From contig DPXQ01000114.1 in assembly GCA_003527225.1 (NCBI GenBank), positions 62,001 to 126,000 of the forward strand: a stretch of DNA of 64,000 bases. Reading direction: 5' to 3'. The DNA is from Rhizobium sp. GTDB lineage: Bacteria; Pseudomonadota; Alphaproteobacteria; Rhizobiales; Rhizobiaceae. Both the position numbers and the translations under genes were made by a program. This document shows positions 1-8,937 of the stretch, piece by piece (the first letter of the stretch is position 1; each line of letters opens with the position of its first letter). The notes under the pieces were generated by a model. That model saw nothing but the letters and a program-made list of their open reading frames with translations. It was not told the origin of the DNA and searched no databases.

Positions 1-30
1 CAAATTGGGAACTTGTTATATGGGTGAACG

Positions 31-342
31 ATGAATGTGATCGCCAAGTCGGCTTTGGTCAGGTTCTGGGAGCGCCAGCCCAGCGGACTTCCGAGAAAAG
101 CCGCGCAGGCGGCGATGACGGAGTGGTACACAACGGCTTCGGAAGCAAGCTGGAGCCATTTTGATGAACTCAGGAAGACCTTCAACTCTGCTGATTATGT
201 GGCCGACGGGAAAGTGGTCTTCGACGTAGGCGGGAACAAGTACCGCATCGTCGGACTGGTTGCATATCGGACGAAACGTATCTTCATTCTGTTTGTGGGA
301 ACGCATGCCGAGTACGATGAGGTCGACGTAAAGAAGCTCTGA
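31..342 (+). CDS. higB: HigB-type mRNA interferase toxin
   Basis: 103-residue basic protein whose length and pattern (an N-terminal FW motif, a central NSADYV segment, then G-N-K-Y-R and the F-V-G-T-H-A-E-Y-D end) match the HigB_toxin family of ribosome-dependent mRNA interferases. It lies 11 nt upstream of an HTH antitoxin gene on the same strand, the reversed toxin-first order typical of higBA. Family assignment is from recognised sequence pattern; toxicity is inferred. Confidence 0.88.
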   Translation: MNVIAKSALVRFWERQPSGLPRKAAQAAMTEWYTTASEASWSHFDELRKTFNSADYVADGKVVFDVGGNKYRIVGLVAYRTKRIFILFVGTHAEYDEVDVKKL

Positions 343-353
343 AGGAGACGGCA

Positions 354-734
354 ATGATGGATTTGGCAGCATTGCGAACGTTGCAGAACGAAGAAGAGTA
401 CCAGACCGCTCTGAAGGCCGTGCGGCCGTATTTCGAAGTGGAACCTGCCGCAGGCACTGCGGAAGCGGCCCATTTCGACGCCCTCGTTTTGCTGATTGAG
501 GAGTATGAATCGCGACACTTCGCGATTCCGCGCGCAGCACCCATCGAGGTCCTGAAGTCGGTGATGATTGCCAACAATTACAGCCGTGCGGACCTGATCG
601 CCGTCATCGGATCGAAGTCACGGGTAGCGGACCTGTTGAACGGAAAGCGTGAGATCAACCTGGAGCAAATTCGCAAGATCAGCAAGGCATGGGGCATTCC
701 GGCGGGATCATTGGTCGGAGAGATTGCGGCCTAG
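354..734 (+). CDS. higA: HigA-type antitoxin with C-terminal XRE helix-turn-helix
   Basis: 126 residues. The N-terminal half is acidic and helical. The C-terminal half (about residues 65-122) is an XRE-like helix-turn-helix with the S-R-V-A-D-L-L-N-G-K-R recognition region. GGAGA at 344-348 precedes two consecutive ATG codons (354 and 357), and either could be the start. It follows higB by 11 nt, so the pair is one transcript. The expected role is neutralising HigB and repressing its own promoter. Confidence 0.87.
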   Translation: MMDLAALRTLQNEEEYQTALKAVRPYFEVEPAAGTAEAAHFDALVLLIEEYESRHFAIPRAAPIEVLKSVMIANNYSRADLIAVIGSKSRVADLLNGKREINLEQIRKISKAWGIPAGSLVGEIAA

Positions 735-1012
735 ATAGGATTGGCGACCCCCGGACGAGGTTTCATCGTTCTCGGCTTGGGATCCGGTGGCACTTGCTGC
801 CAATAGCTTGAATGTTGCGTGCCATGCCGGCCTCTTCCAATCAAATTCTGTGATCGACTCATTCGTCAACGTGTTGTTTTCGCGCATATATCTTGCGCTT
901 TCGATATGTCGGAGAAGGATTTCTTGCCAATTCGCCGCGCGGGCGACTTTCTCCTTGACCTTGGCGCGTCTCCTGCCGTTGACTGCCAGCCATAACCCGA
1001 TTGGAGACTGAA

Positions 1013-1897
1013 ATGGCTGTCGATACCTCCCCCCGCTCCCCCACCTGGACCTATGTCGATGGAGAATGGATTGCCGGTAATCCGCCGCTGATCGGCCCGA
1101 CATCGCATGCCATGTGGCTGGGCTCGACCGTGTTCGACGGCGCGCGCTGGTTCGACGGTATTGCCCCCGATCTCGACGAGCATTGCAAACGCATCAACCG
1201 CTCGGCGGCCAACATGGGGATGAAGGCGACCGTCGCGGCCGAAGAGATCGAGCGGCTGGTCTGGGAAGGTATCAAGAAGTTCGACGGCAAGACCGCGATC
1301 TACATCAAGCCGATGTACTGGGCCGAACACGGTCAGCACGGTTCGGTCGTCGCCGCCGACCCGGAATCGACCCGCTTCGCGCTCTGCCTGTTCGAAGCGC
1401 CGCTGAACCCCTCGCAGCCGAGCAGGCTGACGCTCTCGCCCTATCGCCGCCCGACGCCGGAATGCGCGATGACGGACGCCAAGACCGGCAGTCTCTACCC
1501 CAATTCCGGCCGCATGATCATCGAGGCCCGCGCCCGCGGCTTCGACAATGCGCTGGTTCGCGACATGAACGGAAATGTCGTCGAGACGGCATCCTCCAAC
1601 GTCTTCATGGTCAAGGATGGCGTCGTCTTCACGCCAGTCCCCAACCGCACCTTCCTTGCCGGCATCACGCGTTCGCGTGTCATGGGACTTCTGCGCGGGG
1701 CGGGCTACGAGGTTCGCGAGGTGACGCTTTCGGTCGAGGACTTCATGAACGCCGACGAGATATTCACCTCCGGCAACTATTCCAAGGTCTCTCCGGTCGC
1801 CCGTCTGGACGATCGCGACCTGCAGGAAGGCCCGGTCACCCGCAAGGCCTTGCAGCTCTACATGGACTGGGCCCACTCCTCGAAGAAGGTGGCCTGA
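1013..1897 (+). CDS. ilvE: Branched-chain amino acid aminotransferase (PLP fold type IV)
   Basis: 294 residues when started at ATG 1013, which has GGAG six bases upstream; a TTG four codons earlier has no such site. It shows the class IV aminotransferase pattern: an N-terminal W-x-Y-V-D-G-E-W, a lysine in D-A-K-T-G as candidate PLP base, and the conserved E-T-A-S-S-N-V-F about 185 residues in. It should interconvert leucine, isoleucine and valine with their 2-oxo acids. D-amino-acid transaminase or aminodeoxychorismate lyase share the fold, but length and motifs favour a BCAT-like enzyme. A strong terminator follows. Confidence 0.85.
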   Translation: MAVDTSPRSPTWTYVDGEWIAGNPPLIGPTSHAMWLGSTVFDGARWFDGIAPDLDEHCKRINRSAANMGMKATVAAEEIERLVWEGIKKFDGKTAIYIKPMYWAEHGQHGSVVAADPESTRFALCLFEAPLNPSQPSRLTLSPYRRPTPECAMTDAKTGSLYPNSGRMIIEARARGFDNALVRDMNGNVVETASSNVFMVKDGVVFTPVPNRTFLAGITRSRVMGLLRGAGYEVREVTLSVEDFMNADEIFTSGNYSKVSPVARLDDRDLQEGPVTRKALQLYMDWAHSSKKVA

Positions 1898-1934
1898 TCC
1901 GGCTTCGCCGGCCACTCGTTTTCAGTAGCATGAT

Positions 1935-1964
1935 GCGCGCGGGTAACCCCCGCGCGTTTTCTTT
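1935..1964 (+). terminator. Rho-independent terminator after ilvE
   Basis: Eight-base-pair GC stem (1936-1943 with 1949-1956) around a five-base loop, followed by TTTTCTTT. It lies 40 nt beyond the ilvE stop and separates it from the next gene. Confidence 0.85.
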
Positions 1965-2018
1965 GCTGCCTGCGGCATTCGCGCTCACGCCTGTGCCGGC
2001 TCTTTTCGCGTCAGATAA

Positions 2019-2030
2019 ATATACGTATAT
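2019..2030. promoter_or_regulatory. AT-rich palindrome upstream of the SQR-like gene
   Basis: ATATACGTATAT is a perfect 12-bp palindrome 32 bases before the GTG start at 2063. Its half-sites (ATATAC and GTATAT) recur in the palindrome upstream of the canonical sulfide:quinone oxidoreductase at 30636-30663. It may bind a shared regulator, for example a sulfide/persulfide sensor, but no regulator gene is adjacent. Confidence 0.45.
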
Positions 2031-2062
2031 ATGAAGGAACGATATTTTCTGGGAGACCGTCC

Positions 2063-3190
2063 GTGACCAATATCACCGTTCTCGGCTCTGGCTTTGGGGC
2101 GCTCACCACCGTCCGCGAGCTTCGCCGGCAGGGTGTCGACAGCGAGATCACGGTGATCTCTCCGCGCGACGAGCTGCATTACCTGCCGAGTTCGATCTGG
2201 ATTCCGGCGCAGCTGCGCAAGGGCGAAGCACTGAAAATCCCGCTCGGCAACTTCTTCGTCGGTAACAGGGTGAACTATGTCAAGGCGTCGGTCACCGGCC
2301 TCGCCAATGGCGGGCGCACGGTCGTCACGGATACCGGCGAGTTCAGGAACGACCAGTTGGTCGTCGCCACCGGCGGGCGCTTCATCCGCAAGCTGCCCGG
2401 CATCGAGCATGCCCTGATCCCTTGCGAGGGCATTGCCGTCGGCGAGGAAATCGAGCGCCGGCTGTCGGCCATGGACGGTGGCACGATTGCCATCGGCTTT
2501 GCCACCAATCCGAAGGAGCAGGGCGCCGTGCGTGGCGGCCCGATGTTCGAATTCCTCTTCATCATCGATACGATCCTGCGGCGCCAGGGCCGGCGTGAAC
2601 GCTTCAAGCTGATCTTCTTCAATCCGTCCGAGCGCCCAGGCCAGCGCCTTGGCGACAAGGCCGTCGACGGATTGCTGCGCGAAATGGCGCGGCGCGGAAT
2701 CGAGACGAAGCTCGGCCACAAGATGGTCGCGCTCGAGGCGAACAAGGTGGTGACCGAGGGCGGCGCGTTCCACGCCGATCTGATCCTCTTCATGCCGGGG
2801 CTGACCGGTCCCGCCTGGCTCGAGAATGCCGATCTGCCCCTGTCTCCCGGCGGCATGATCGAGGCTGATTCCAAATGCCGTGTCCCGGGCAGGGAAGGGG
2901 TCTGGGTGGTCGGCGATAGCGGCAGTTTCGCCGGGCCCGACTGGATGCCGAAGCAGGCCCATCAGGCCGACCTGCAGGCCATGGCCGCCGCCGCCAATAT
3001 CGCCGCGACCCTGAAGGGGCAGCCCCCGGCGATGGACTTCAAGCCGGAGCTGATCTGCATCGTCGACACGCTCGATTCCGGCATCCTCGTCTATCGCAGC
3101 CTGACCCGCAATTTCGTCGGTCCGCGTCTGAAAATCTTCCACTGGCTGAAGCGCTATTTCGAGCGACACTACCTGCGCGCCTATCGGTAG
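2063..3190 (+). CDS. FAD/NAD(P)-dependent oxidoreductase, sulfide:quinone oxidoreductase-like
   Basis: 375 residues, GTG start preceded by GGGAG. The N-terminal dinucleotide fold G-S-G-F-G-A (residues 8-13) and the C-terminal G-D-S-G-S-F (284-289), followed by K-Q-A-H, are typical of the NDH-2/SQR disulfide-oxidoreductase family. Unlike the second homologue at 29323-30612 it lacks the Cys triad of type I SQR: its cysteines are C121, C272 and one near residue 354. It may be a divergent SQR, a flavocytochrome c-like sulfide dehydrogenase or another quinone-linked flavoprotein. The basic aromatic C-terminus (W-L-K-R-Y-F-E-R) looks like a membrane-surface anchor, as in SQR. Confidence 0.7.
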   Translation: MTNITVLGSGFGALTTVRELRRQGVDSEITVISPRDELHYLPSSIWIPAQLRKGEALKIPLGNFFVGNRVNYVKASVTGLANGGRTVVTDTGEFRNDQLVVATGGRFIRKLPGIEHALIPCEGIAVGEEIERRLSAMDGGTIAIGFATNPKEQGAVRGGPMFEFLFIIDTILRRQGRRERFKLIFFNPSERPGQRLGDKAVDGLLREMARRGIETKLGHKMVALEANKVVTEGGAFHADLILFMPGLTGPAWLENADLPLSPGGMIEADSKCRVPGREGVWVVGDSGSFAGPDWMPKQAHQADLQAMAAAANIAATLKGQPPAMDFKPELICIVDTLDSGILVYRSLTRNFVGPRLKIFHWLKRYFERHYLRAYR

Positions 3191-3365
3191 GGTCAAGGGT
3201 AGGGCCCCGGCCACTCCGTCAACCCGTATCGAGCCCGGGATGACGGAGAGGGGATGGCGCCTTCCCTGCAACCGGTTCCCCCAACTAGACTTTGCCCCGC
3301 GCCAGGGATAGACCCGTTGAGCAGGGCCGGGGTGAACCGGCCGCATTTTTTCTGAGGCAAGGGTC

Positions 3366-4535
3366 ATGCAGGCAACGGGTATCGCCGAGGATTTCGCCCC
3401 CGACTGGGCGGCGATCGGCGTCGTCATCCTGGGCGTCACCGCCTTTTCGGTGGGCCAGGGGCTCACCTATCCGCTGATCGCGCTGGTCCTCGAGGGCCGG
3501 GGCGTCTCCTCCAGCCTGTCCGGGCTCAATGCCTCGGTCTTCGCATTCGGCCTTGCCGCCTCGACCCTGATGATCGGCCGGCTGACGGCCATGATGCGTG
3601 GCGACAAGTTGATCATCGCGGGCCTCCTCGGCGCGTCCGCGTCGCTCTCGGCCTTCGCGTTCTTCGACCAGCTCTGGGTCTGGTTCGTCGCCCGCTTTCT
3701 GCTCGGCTTTTCGACCAGCATCATCTTCACGCTCAGCGAAGCCTGGCTCAATACGGCCTGTCCCGATCGCCTGCGTGGCCGCGTGTCGGGTATTTATGGC
3801 GCCAGCATGTGCGCCGGCTTTGCCGCGGGCCCGCTTGCCATCCCCTTCGTCGGCGCCGAAGACGGTTTCGCCTTTGCGCTGATTGCCGTCTATGTCGCCT
3901 TCGTCGCCTTTGTCTCGGTCATGCTCGGCCGCTTCGCCCGCACAAGGCCGGCTGCCTCCAGCGCCGGCGGCCTGATGCAGTTCGTGCGGGCCGCGCCGGT
4001 TCTGGCCCTGATGGTGGTCGCCTTCGGCTTTTCCGACATCGCGGCGATCTCGACCATTCCGCTCTATTTCGTGGAGCGTGGCTATTCGGAGAATTTTGCC
4101 GCCCTGGTGGTCACCATGGTGGCGCTGCCGACGGCGCTTGCCCAGCCGCTGGTCGGCTGGCTGCTCGACCATGCCTCGCGCCCTCTGATCGCGGTCGGTT
4201 CGGCGGTCGCCTGCGGCGCGAGCTTCCTGCTCTTGCCCTTCCTGTCCTCGGAATATGCGCTGCTGGCCACCGTCTCGCTGCTCGGGGCGGCGAGCTTCTC
4301 GCTCTATACCTGCGCGCTTACACTGCTTGGCGACCAGTTCCGCGGCGGGATGCTGGTCTCGGGCGCTGCGGCCTATGGCCTGGCCTACGCGATCGGCAGT
4401 GCCGCGGGCTCCGGCGCGACCGGCGTCATCATGGATCTGTCGCTCAGCGCCGGCCCCTTCTCCGTCGGCGCGATCATGCTGGTCTTCGCGCTTGTCTTCG
4501 CGTCCGGGCTCAGGCGTCCGCCCGCGGCTGCTTGA
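3366..4535 (+). CDS. MFS transporter
   Basis: 389 residues with about twelve hydrophobic segments and an R-G-R-V-S-G-I-Y-G loop after the fourth or fifth helix, as in major facilitator superfamily drug/metabolite exporters of the YcaD/YfcJ type. ATG 3366 has an AAGGG site upstream. No substrate can be assigned; the inner-membrane, proton-coupled mechanism is known for the superfamily. Confidence 0.82.
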   Translation: MQATGIAEDFAPDWAAIGVVILGVTAFSVGQGLTYPLIALVLEGRGVSSSLSGLNASVFAFGLAASTLMIGRLTAMMRGDKLIIAGLLGASASLSAFAFFDQLWVWFVARFLLGFSTSIIFTLSEAWLNTACPDRLRGRVSGIYGASMCAGFAAGPLAIPFVGAEDGFAFALIAVYVAFVAFVSVMLGRFARTRPAASSAGGLMQFVRAAPVLALMVVAFGFSDIAAISTIPLYFVERGYSENFAALVVTMVALPTALAQPLVGWLLDHASRPLIAVGSAVACGASFLLLPFLSSEYALLATVSLLGAASFSLYTCALTLLGDQFRGGMLVSGAAAYGLAYAIGSAAGSGATGVIMDLSLSAGPFSVGAIMLVFALVFASGLRRPPAAA

Positions 4536-4588
4536 GTTTATGTTGGAAACTGCTGGATTTCCGGCCGTCGATCTGCTTTGGGTCTGCG

Positions 4589-4927
4589 ATGCTGGAAACC
4601 TCGCCGCCCGATATCTTCGATTGCCAGACCTGCGGTGCGTGCTGCGCCTATTCGGCCGACTGGCCGCGCTTCTCGCTGGAGACCGACGAGGAACTGGCGA
4701 AAATCCCGGAGAAATTCATCGCTGCCGATCTGAGCGGCATGAAGTTCGAGGCCGGACGCTGCGCGGCACTGACGGGCGAACTCGGCAAGCATGTCGGATG
4801 CGCGGTCTATGCCGATCGTCCGCATGTCTGCCGGACCTGCATGCCGGGCGACGCGGAATGCCGGATCGCTCGCGCCGAATTCGGCTTTGCGGTCGACAGC
4901 CTGCCAGAACCGGACCGCTTTCTCTAA
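4589..4927 (+). CDS. YkgJ-family cysteine cluster protein
   Basis: 112 residues starting at ATG 4589. It carries the family signature C-x2-C-x2-C-C near the N-terminus (residues 12-19, with Q-T-C-G-A-C-C) and further cysteines at about 58, 71, 81, 84 and 91 in the pattern C-A-V-Y-x-D-R-P-x2-C-R. The family is presumed to bind zinc or an Fe-S cluster; its role is unknown. It lies 53 nt after the MFS gene in the same direction. Confidence 0.8.
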   Translation: MLETSPPDIFDCQTCGACCAYSADWPRFSLETDEELAKIPEKFIAADLSGMKFEAGRCAALTGELGKHVGCAVYADRPHVCRTCMPGDAECRIARAEFGFAVDSLPEPDRFL

Positions 4928-4934
4928 TGCCCCG

Positions 4935-5253
4935 TCAGGGAATCGTGACACCCAGCGTCTCGGCGGGCAACTCACTGCCGAGTTCCACCGCACGCGTCTG
5001 CTTGTCCATCACGCAGACGTAAGAGACTGTCGCATCCGCGCCCTTCGCCTTGCCGGACAGGATGGCGAGACCGAAACGCTCGCTGCCGAACGGATCGACG
5101 GCGACTCGGGCACCCTCAAGCATGGGCGCTGCCGCTTCCAGGCACTTCTTCCCCGACCTCCTTGGCGAATTCCTGCCAGGCGTCGTCGGACGAGGCAAGC
5201 GCCGGAACGGCTGCGGCGAGAAGGAGGGAAAGGGCTGGAGCAAGACGCGGCAT
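4935..5253 (-). pseudogene. Small secreted protein gene, frameshifted
   Basis: Starting at ATG 5253 (AAAGGA upstream) the reading frame encodes a clear Sec signal peptide (M-P-R-L-A-P-A-L-S-L-L-L-A-A-A-V-P-A-L-A) and a short mature stretch ending at E-F-A-K-E-V-G. The natural continuation, K-K-C-L-E-A-A-A and then about 65 residues to 4935, is in another frame. Removing one G from the GGGG run at about 5151-5154 joins them into one roughly 105-residue protein. The second part reads like rhizobial periplasmic proteins of unknown function. It is either a true one-base frameshift or a homopolymer sequencing error. Confidence 0.72.
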
Positions 5254-5448
5254 GGAGTCATCCTTTCGGCGGGAGGGCGCCATATCGGCGGCCATAGAAA
5301 ACTCACGAATTTCTAGCCCGCCAGAGGAGATAAATCTTCCCCTTATGGGCACGATTTTGATCTTTGACAGGTTGCCTATGAAGGCCTCCCCTCCTATGTT
5401 CCCGATCACCGCAATTTACGCATTCTGTTGCCAAGAGGAGATATCACC

Positions 5449-6051
5449 ATGGCTTTTGAATTGCCCGCACTTCCCTACGCCTACGATTCGCTCGCCCCCT
5501 ACATGTCGGCGGAAACGTTGGAATATCACCACGACAAGCACCACAAGGCCTATGTCGACAACGGCAACAAGCTGGCGGCCGATGCCGGCCTTGGCGATCT
5601 TTCCGTCGAGGAAGTGGTCAAGAAGTCCTTCGGCACCAATCAGGGCCTCTTCAACAACGCCGCGCAGCACTACAACCATATCCATTTCTGGAAGTGGATG
5701 AAGAAGGGCGGCGGCGGCACCAAGCTTCCGGGCAAGCTCGAAGCGGCAATCGCCTCCGATCTCGGCGGCTACGACAAGTTCAAGGCCGATTTCGTCGCCG
5801 CCGGCACCACCCAGTTCGGCTCCGGCTGGGCCTGGGTTTCGGTCAAGGACGGCAAGCTCGAGATCTCCAAGACCCCGAACGGCGAAAACCCGCTGGTTCA
5901 CGGTGCGTCCCCGATCCTCGGCGTCGATGTCTGGGAGCACTCCTACTACATCGACTACCGCAACATGCGCCCGAAATACCTCGAAGCCTTCGTCGACAGC
6001 CTGATCAACTGGGATTACGTGCTGGAAATGTACGAAGCCGCCACCAAGTAA
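5449..6051 (+). CDS. sodB: Superoxide dismutase, Fe/Mn family
   Basis: 200 residues from ATG 5449, nine bases after AGAGGAG. It has the family layout: the N-terminal E-L-P-x-L-P-Y-A-Y-D, first metal ligand His in E-Y-H-H-D-K-H-H, second His region H-Y-N-H-x-H-F-W, and the signature D-V-W-E-H-S-Y-Y with Asp and His ligands. It dismutates superoxide to hydrogen peroxide and oxygen in the cytosol. Fe versus Mn specificity cannot be settled by eye. A strong convergent terminator follows. Confidence 0.95.
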   Translation: MAFELPALPYAYDSLAPYMSAETLEYHHDKHHKAYVDNGNKLAADAGLGDLSVEEVVKKSFGTNQGLFNNAAQHYNHIHFWKWMKKGGGGTKLPGKLEAAIASDLGGYDKFKADFVAAGTTQFGSGWAWVSVKDGKLEISKTPNGENPLVHGASPILGVDVWEHSYYIDYRNMRPKYLEAFVDSLINWDYVLEMYEAATK

Positions 6052-6072
6052 GGCCCGAATTCAATCCGATCG

Positions 6073-6113
6073 AAAAGACGCCCGGTGCCGCAAGCGCCGG
6101 GCGTCTTTTCTTT
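6073..6113. terminator. Bidirectional terminator between sodB and the ABC-F gene
   Basis: Perfect 13-bp stem (6073-6085 with 6097-6109) beginning AAAAGACGCCCGG and followed by TTTTCTTT. The A-run on the left arm makes a T-run on the minus strand, so it can end both convergent transcripts. Confidence 0.9.
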
Positions 6114-6155
6114 GTATCGACGAAAGCCGAGCCCCTCTGCCGGAGCCCTGCTGTC

Positions 6156-7778
6156 TCAGCTCCGGAGCCCCGGAGCCTCCTGGCCGGTGCGCGCCACGTA
6201 TTCGGTATAGCCGCCGCCATATTGGTGGATGCCCTCGGGCGTCAGTTCGAGTACGCGATTGGAGAGCGCCGCGAGGAAATGGCGGTCGTGGCTGACGAAC
6301 AGCATCGTGCCCTCGTATTGCTTGAGGGCCTCGATCAGCATTTCCTTGGTGTCGAGGTCGAGGTGGTTGGTCGGTTCGTCGAGCACGAGGAAATTCGGTG
6401 GATCGAACAGCATGGTCGCCATCGCGAGCCGGGCCTTTTCGCCACCGGATAGCACCCGGCATTTCTTCTCGACGTCGTCGCCGGAAAAGCCGAAGCAGCC
6501 GGCAAGCGCCCGCAGCGAGCCCTGGCTCGCCCGCGGGAAATCGTGTTCCAGCTGTTCGAAGACGGTGCGGTCGCCGTCGAGCAGGTCCATGGCGTGCTGG
6601 GCGAAATAGCCCATCTTGACGCTGGCGCCGAGCGCGACGTTGCCGTCGTCAGGTTGGGAAGCGCCAGCCACAAGCTTTAGCAATGTCGACTTGCCGGCAC
6701 CGTTGATGCCCATGACGCACCAGCGCTCGCGGCGGCGGATCATGAAATCGAGCCCCTGGTAGATCGTCCGGCTGCCATAGCCCTTGTGCACGCTCTTCAA
6801 GCTGACGACGTCCTCGCCCGAACGCGGCGCGGGCGCAAACTCGAACGACACCGTCTGGCGACGCTTCGGCGGCTCGACCCGGTCGATCTTTTCCAGCTTC
6901 TTCACCCGGCTCTGCACCTGCGAGGCGTGGCTGGCACGCGCCTTGAAGCGCTCGATGAACTTGATCTCCTTGGCCAGCATCGCCTGCTGGCGCTCGAACT
7001 GGGCCTGCTGCTGCTTTTCGTTCTGCGCCCGCTGCTGTTCGTAGAACTCGTAGTCGCCGGAATAGGTGTTGAGCGAGCCCGCATCGATCTCGATGATCTT
7101 GTTGACGATGCGGTTCATAAACTCGCGGTCGTGCGAGGTCATCAGCAGCGCGCCCTCGTAACCCTTGAGGAATTCCTCGAGCCAGATCAGGCTTTCGAGA
7201 TCGAGATGGTTCGACGGTTCGTCGAGAAGCATGACATCGGGGCGCATGAGGAGAATGCGGGCAAGCGCCACGCGCATCTTCCAGCCACCCGACAGCTTGC
7301 CGACGTCGCCGTCCATCATCTCCTGGCTGAAGCTCAGGCCCGCCAGCACTTCGCGGGCCCGGCCCTCCAGCGCATAGCCGTCCAGTTCCTCGTAGCGCGC
7401 CTGCACTTCGCCATAGCGCTCGATGATCTGATCCATCTCGTCGAGCCGGTCCGGATCGACCATGGCGGCCTCGAGCTCGCGCAGTTCGGCGGCGACCACG
7501 CTCACCGGGCCGGCGCCGTCCATCACCTCGGCGACGGCGCTGCGGCCTTCCATCTCGCCCACATCCTGATTGAAGTAGCCGATGGTCACGCCCTTGTCGA
7601 CGGAGACCTGCCCCTCGTCGGGGTGCTCTTCGCCCGTGATCATGCGGAAGACGGTCGTCTTGCCGGCCCCGTTGGGTCCGACGAAGCCAATCTTCTCGCC
7701 CCTGTTGAGTGCGGCGGAGCTTTCGATGAAGAGAATGCGGTGGCTGAGCTGCTTGCTGATATTTTCGATACGAATCAT
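6156..7778 (-). CDS. ABC-F family ATP-binding protein
   Basis: 540 residues with two ABC ATPase domains and no membrane segment. The first domain has Walker A G-P-N-G-A-G-K-T-T (about 34-42), signature L-S-G-G and L-L-D-E-P-S-N-H-L-D. The second has G-I-N-G-A-G-K-S-T, L-S-G-G-E-K-A-R and L-D-E-P-T-N-H-L-D. A charged, glutamine-rich linker (about 245-300) separates them, as in Uup/EttA/YbiT proteins. ABC-F proteins act on the ribosome as translation factors or resistance factors, not in transport. Which subfamily is uncertain. Confidence 0.92.
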   Translation of the reverse strand: MIRIENISKQLSHRILFIESSAALNRGEKIGFVGPNGAGKTTVFRMITGEEHPDEGQVSVDKGVTIGYFNQDVGEMEGRSAVAEVMDGAGPVSVVAAELRELEAAMVDPDRLDEMDQIIERYGEVQARYEELDGYALEGRAREVLAGLSFSQEMMDGDVGKLSGGWKMRVALARILLMRPDVMLLDEPSNHLDLESLIWLEEFLKGYEGALLMTSHDREFMNRIVNKIIEIDAGSLNTYSGDYEFYEQQRAQNEKQQQAQFERQQAMLAKEIKFIERFKARASHASQVQSRVKKLEKIDRVEPPKRRQTVSFEFAPAPRSGEDVVSLKSVHKGYGSRTIYQGLDFMIRRRERWCVMGINGAGKSTLLKLVAGASQPDDGNVALGASVKMGYFAQHAMDLLDGDRTVFEQLEHDFPRASQGSLRALAGCFGFSGDDVEKKCRVLSGGEKARLAMATMLFDPPNFLVLDEPTNHLDLDTKEMLIEALKQYEGTMLFVSHDRHFLAALSNRVLELTPEGIHQYGGGYTEYVARTGQEAPGLRS

Positions 7779-7954
7779 GATTACGAGACCCGGAATGTTT
7801 CGGCGCCCTTATGTCACGGGTCGCGCGGCCTGTCGCAGATTTTCGACATCCCCATCTGTCGGGGATTGGCATCGCTGCTTGCCAGAACGGTCGGCGAGTG
7901 GAACAATCACAAATGCCAAGCGTTTCGCATTTCACGAAACCAGAAGGAGCCATC

Positions 7955-8281
7955 ATGGCCGACAATCCGATCCAGGCGGAAATCCGCGAACTCCAGAACC
8001 AGATCAACCAGTTGAAGGACGCGCTGAGCAAGCAGGGCGACAGGGCCGTCGGACAGATCCGCGAGCGTACGTCCGCAGCCCTTCACGGCGCGCAGCGCAC
8101 GGCCGAAGACGCGGCCGACTACACCCGCGCCGAAGCGGAAAGCATGGCCGGCGTTTTCCGCGAACACCCGGCCGCAACCTCGACCGCCCTTTTGACCGCA
8201 GGTCTCATCGGCGGCGTGATCGGCTATTTCATCGGCGTCGCCGCCCATCACGAACAGCACGTGCACCGCCGCTGGTATTGA
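7955..8281 (+). CDS. DUF883 family (YqjD/ElaB-like) membrane-anchored protein
   Basis: 108 residues from ATG 7955 with AGAAGGAG upstream. A long charged amphipathic helix (A-E-I-R-E-L-Q-N-Q-I-N-Q-L-K-D) is followed by a single C-terminal transmembrane helix with the glycine-rich A-G-L-I-G-G-V-I-G-Y-F-I-G pattern. YqjD/ElaB/YgaM homologues are tail-anchored ribosome-associated proteins of stationary phase. The terminal H-x-x-Q-x-H-x-H-R-R-W-Y end is His-rich. Confidence 0.82.
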   Translation: MADNPIQAEIRELQNQINQLKDALSKQGDRAVGQIRERTSAALHGAQRTAEDAADYTRAEAESMAGVFREHPAATSTALLTAGLIGGVIGYFIGVAAHHEQHVHRRWY

Positions 8282-8490
8282 AGCAACGGCACAACGGGCG
8301 CGCGCCGGGAATGGCGGGCGCCTGATGTACGTCACCCCGGACTCGGATCCGGGACCCGCCGCGCTCAGGTCCCTGAGCGCGGGATTTCTTTATGGCGCAG
8401 AAGCGCCGTGACGGGATGAAGCTATCCGGGAGCGTGTGACGAAGGGGAGGGCTTGCGAAAACCCGTCCCCGTTGTTTCTTGCGTCCCCAA

Positions 8491-8937
8491 TTACCTCGCA
8501 GCCTCGTCCGGAGAAATCGCCTCGACCCCGAACGGGACAAAATCCTTCACATTCCACGTCACGACGCTCAGCCCGTGCGCCTTCGCCGTGCCGGCGATGA
8601 TTGCATCGGCCATGCCGGGATTGTGGCCCGAAGAGATGGCTTTTGCTTCGAGTTCGCCCGCGATCATTGCCACATCGCTGTCCATGGCCAGGATTCTGTC
8701 GCTATAGGTCGAGATGAGGCCAAGCAACCAGAAGCGGATCGCTTCGGCCTTGGCCGTCGCGCCCTTGGTCTCCAGCAGCCGGACGCCCTTTTCGATCTCG
8801 TGCACGGTGACGGCCGAAAGAAAGAGCGCGTCTGCTGTCTCCTGCTCGCTCATCCATCCGGCGAAAGGCTCCGATGCCTTGGCCCGGGCAGGTGCGAAAA
8901 GCGAAATCACATTGGTATCGATAAGAAAGCCGCTCAA
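8491..8937 (-). CDS. vapC: PIN-domain ribonuclease toxin (VapC/FitB type)
   Basis: 148 residues with the acidic PIN residues in order: D7 in L-I-D-T-N-V-I-S, E47 in V-H-E-I-E-K, D111 in G-M-A-D-A-I-I-A and D132 in W-N-V-K-D-F. ATG overlaps the stop of the upstream antitoxin by four bases (ATGA), indicating coupling. PIN toxins cleave RNA with a divalent metal. The G-V-R-L-L insertion resembles FitB-like proteins. Confidence 0.9.
   Translation of the reverse strand: MSGFLIDTNVISLFAPARAKASEPFAGWMSEQETADALFLSAVTVHEIEKGVRLLETKGATAKAEAIRFWLLGLISTYSDRILAMDSDVAMIAGELEAKAISSGHNPGMADAIIAGTAKAHGLSVVTWNVKDFVPFGVEAISPDEAAR

Noticed and set aside
5364..5400. TTGACA considered as the -35 element of sodB
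   Set aside because: No -10 element with 16-18 bp spacing was found; TATGTT is 25 bases away.
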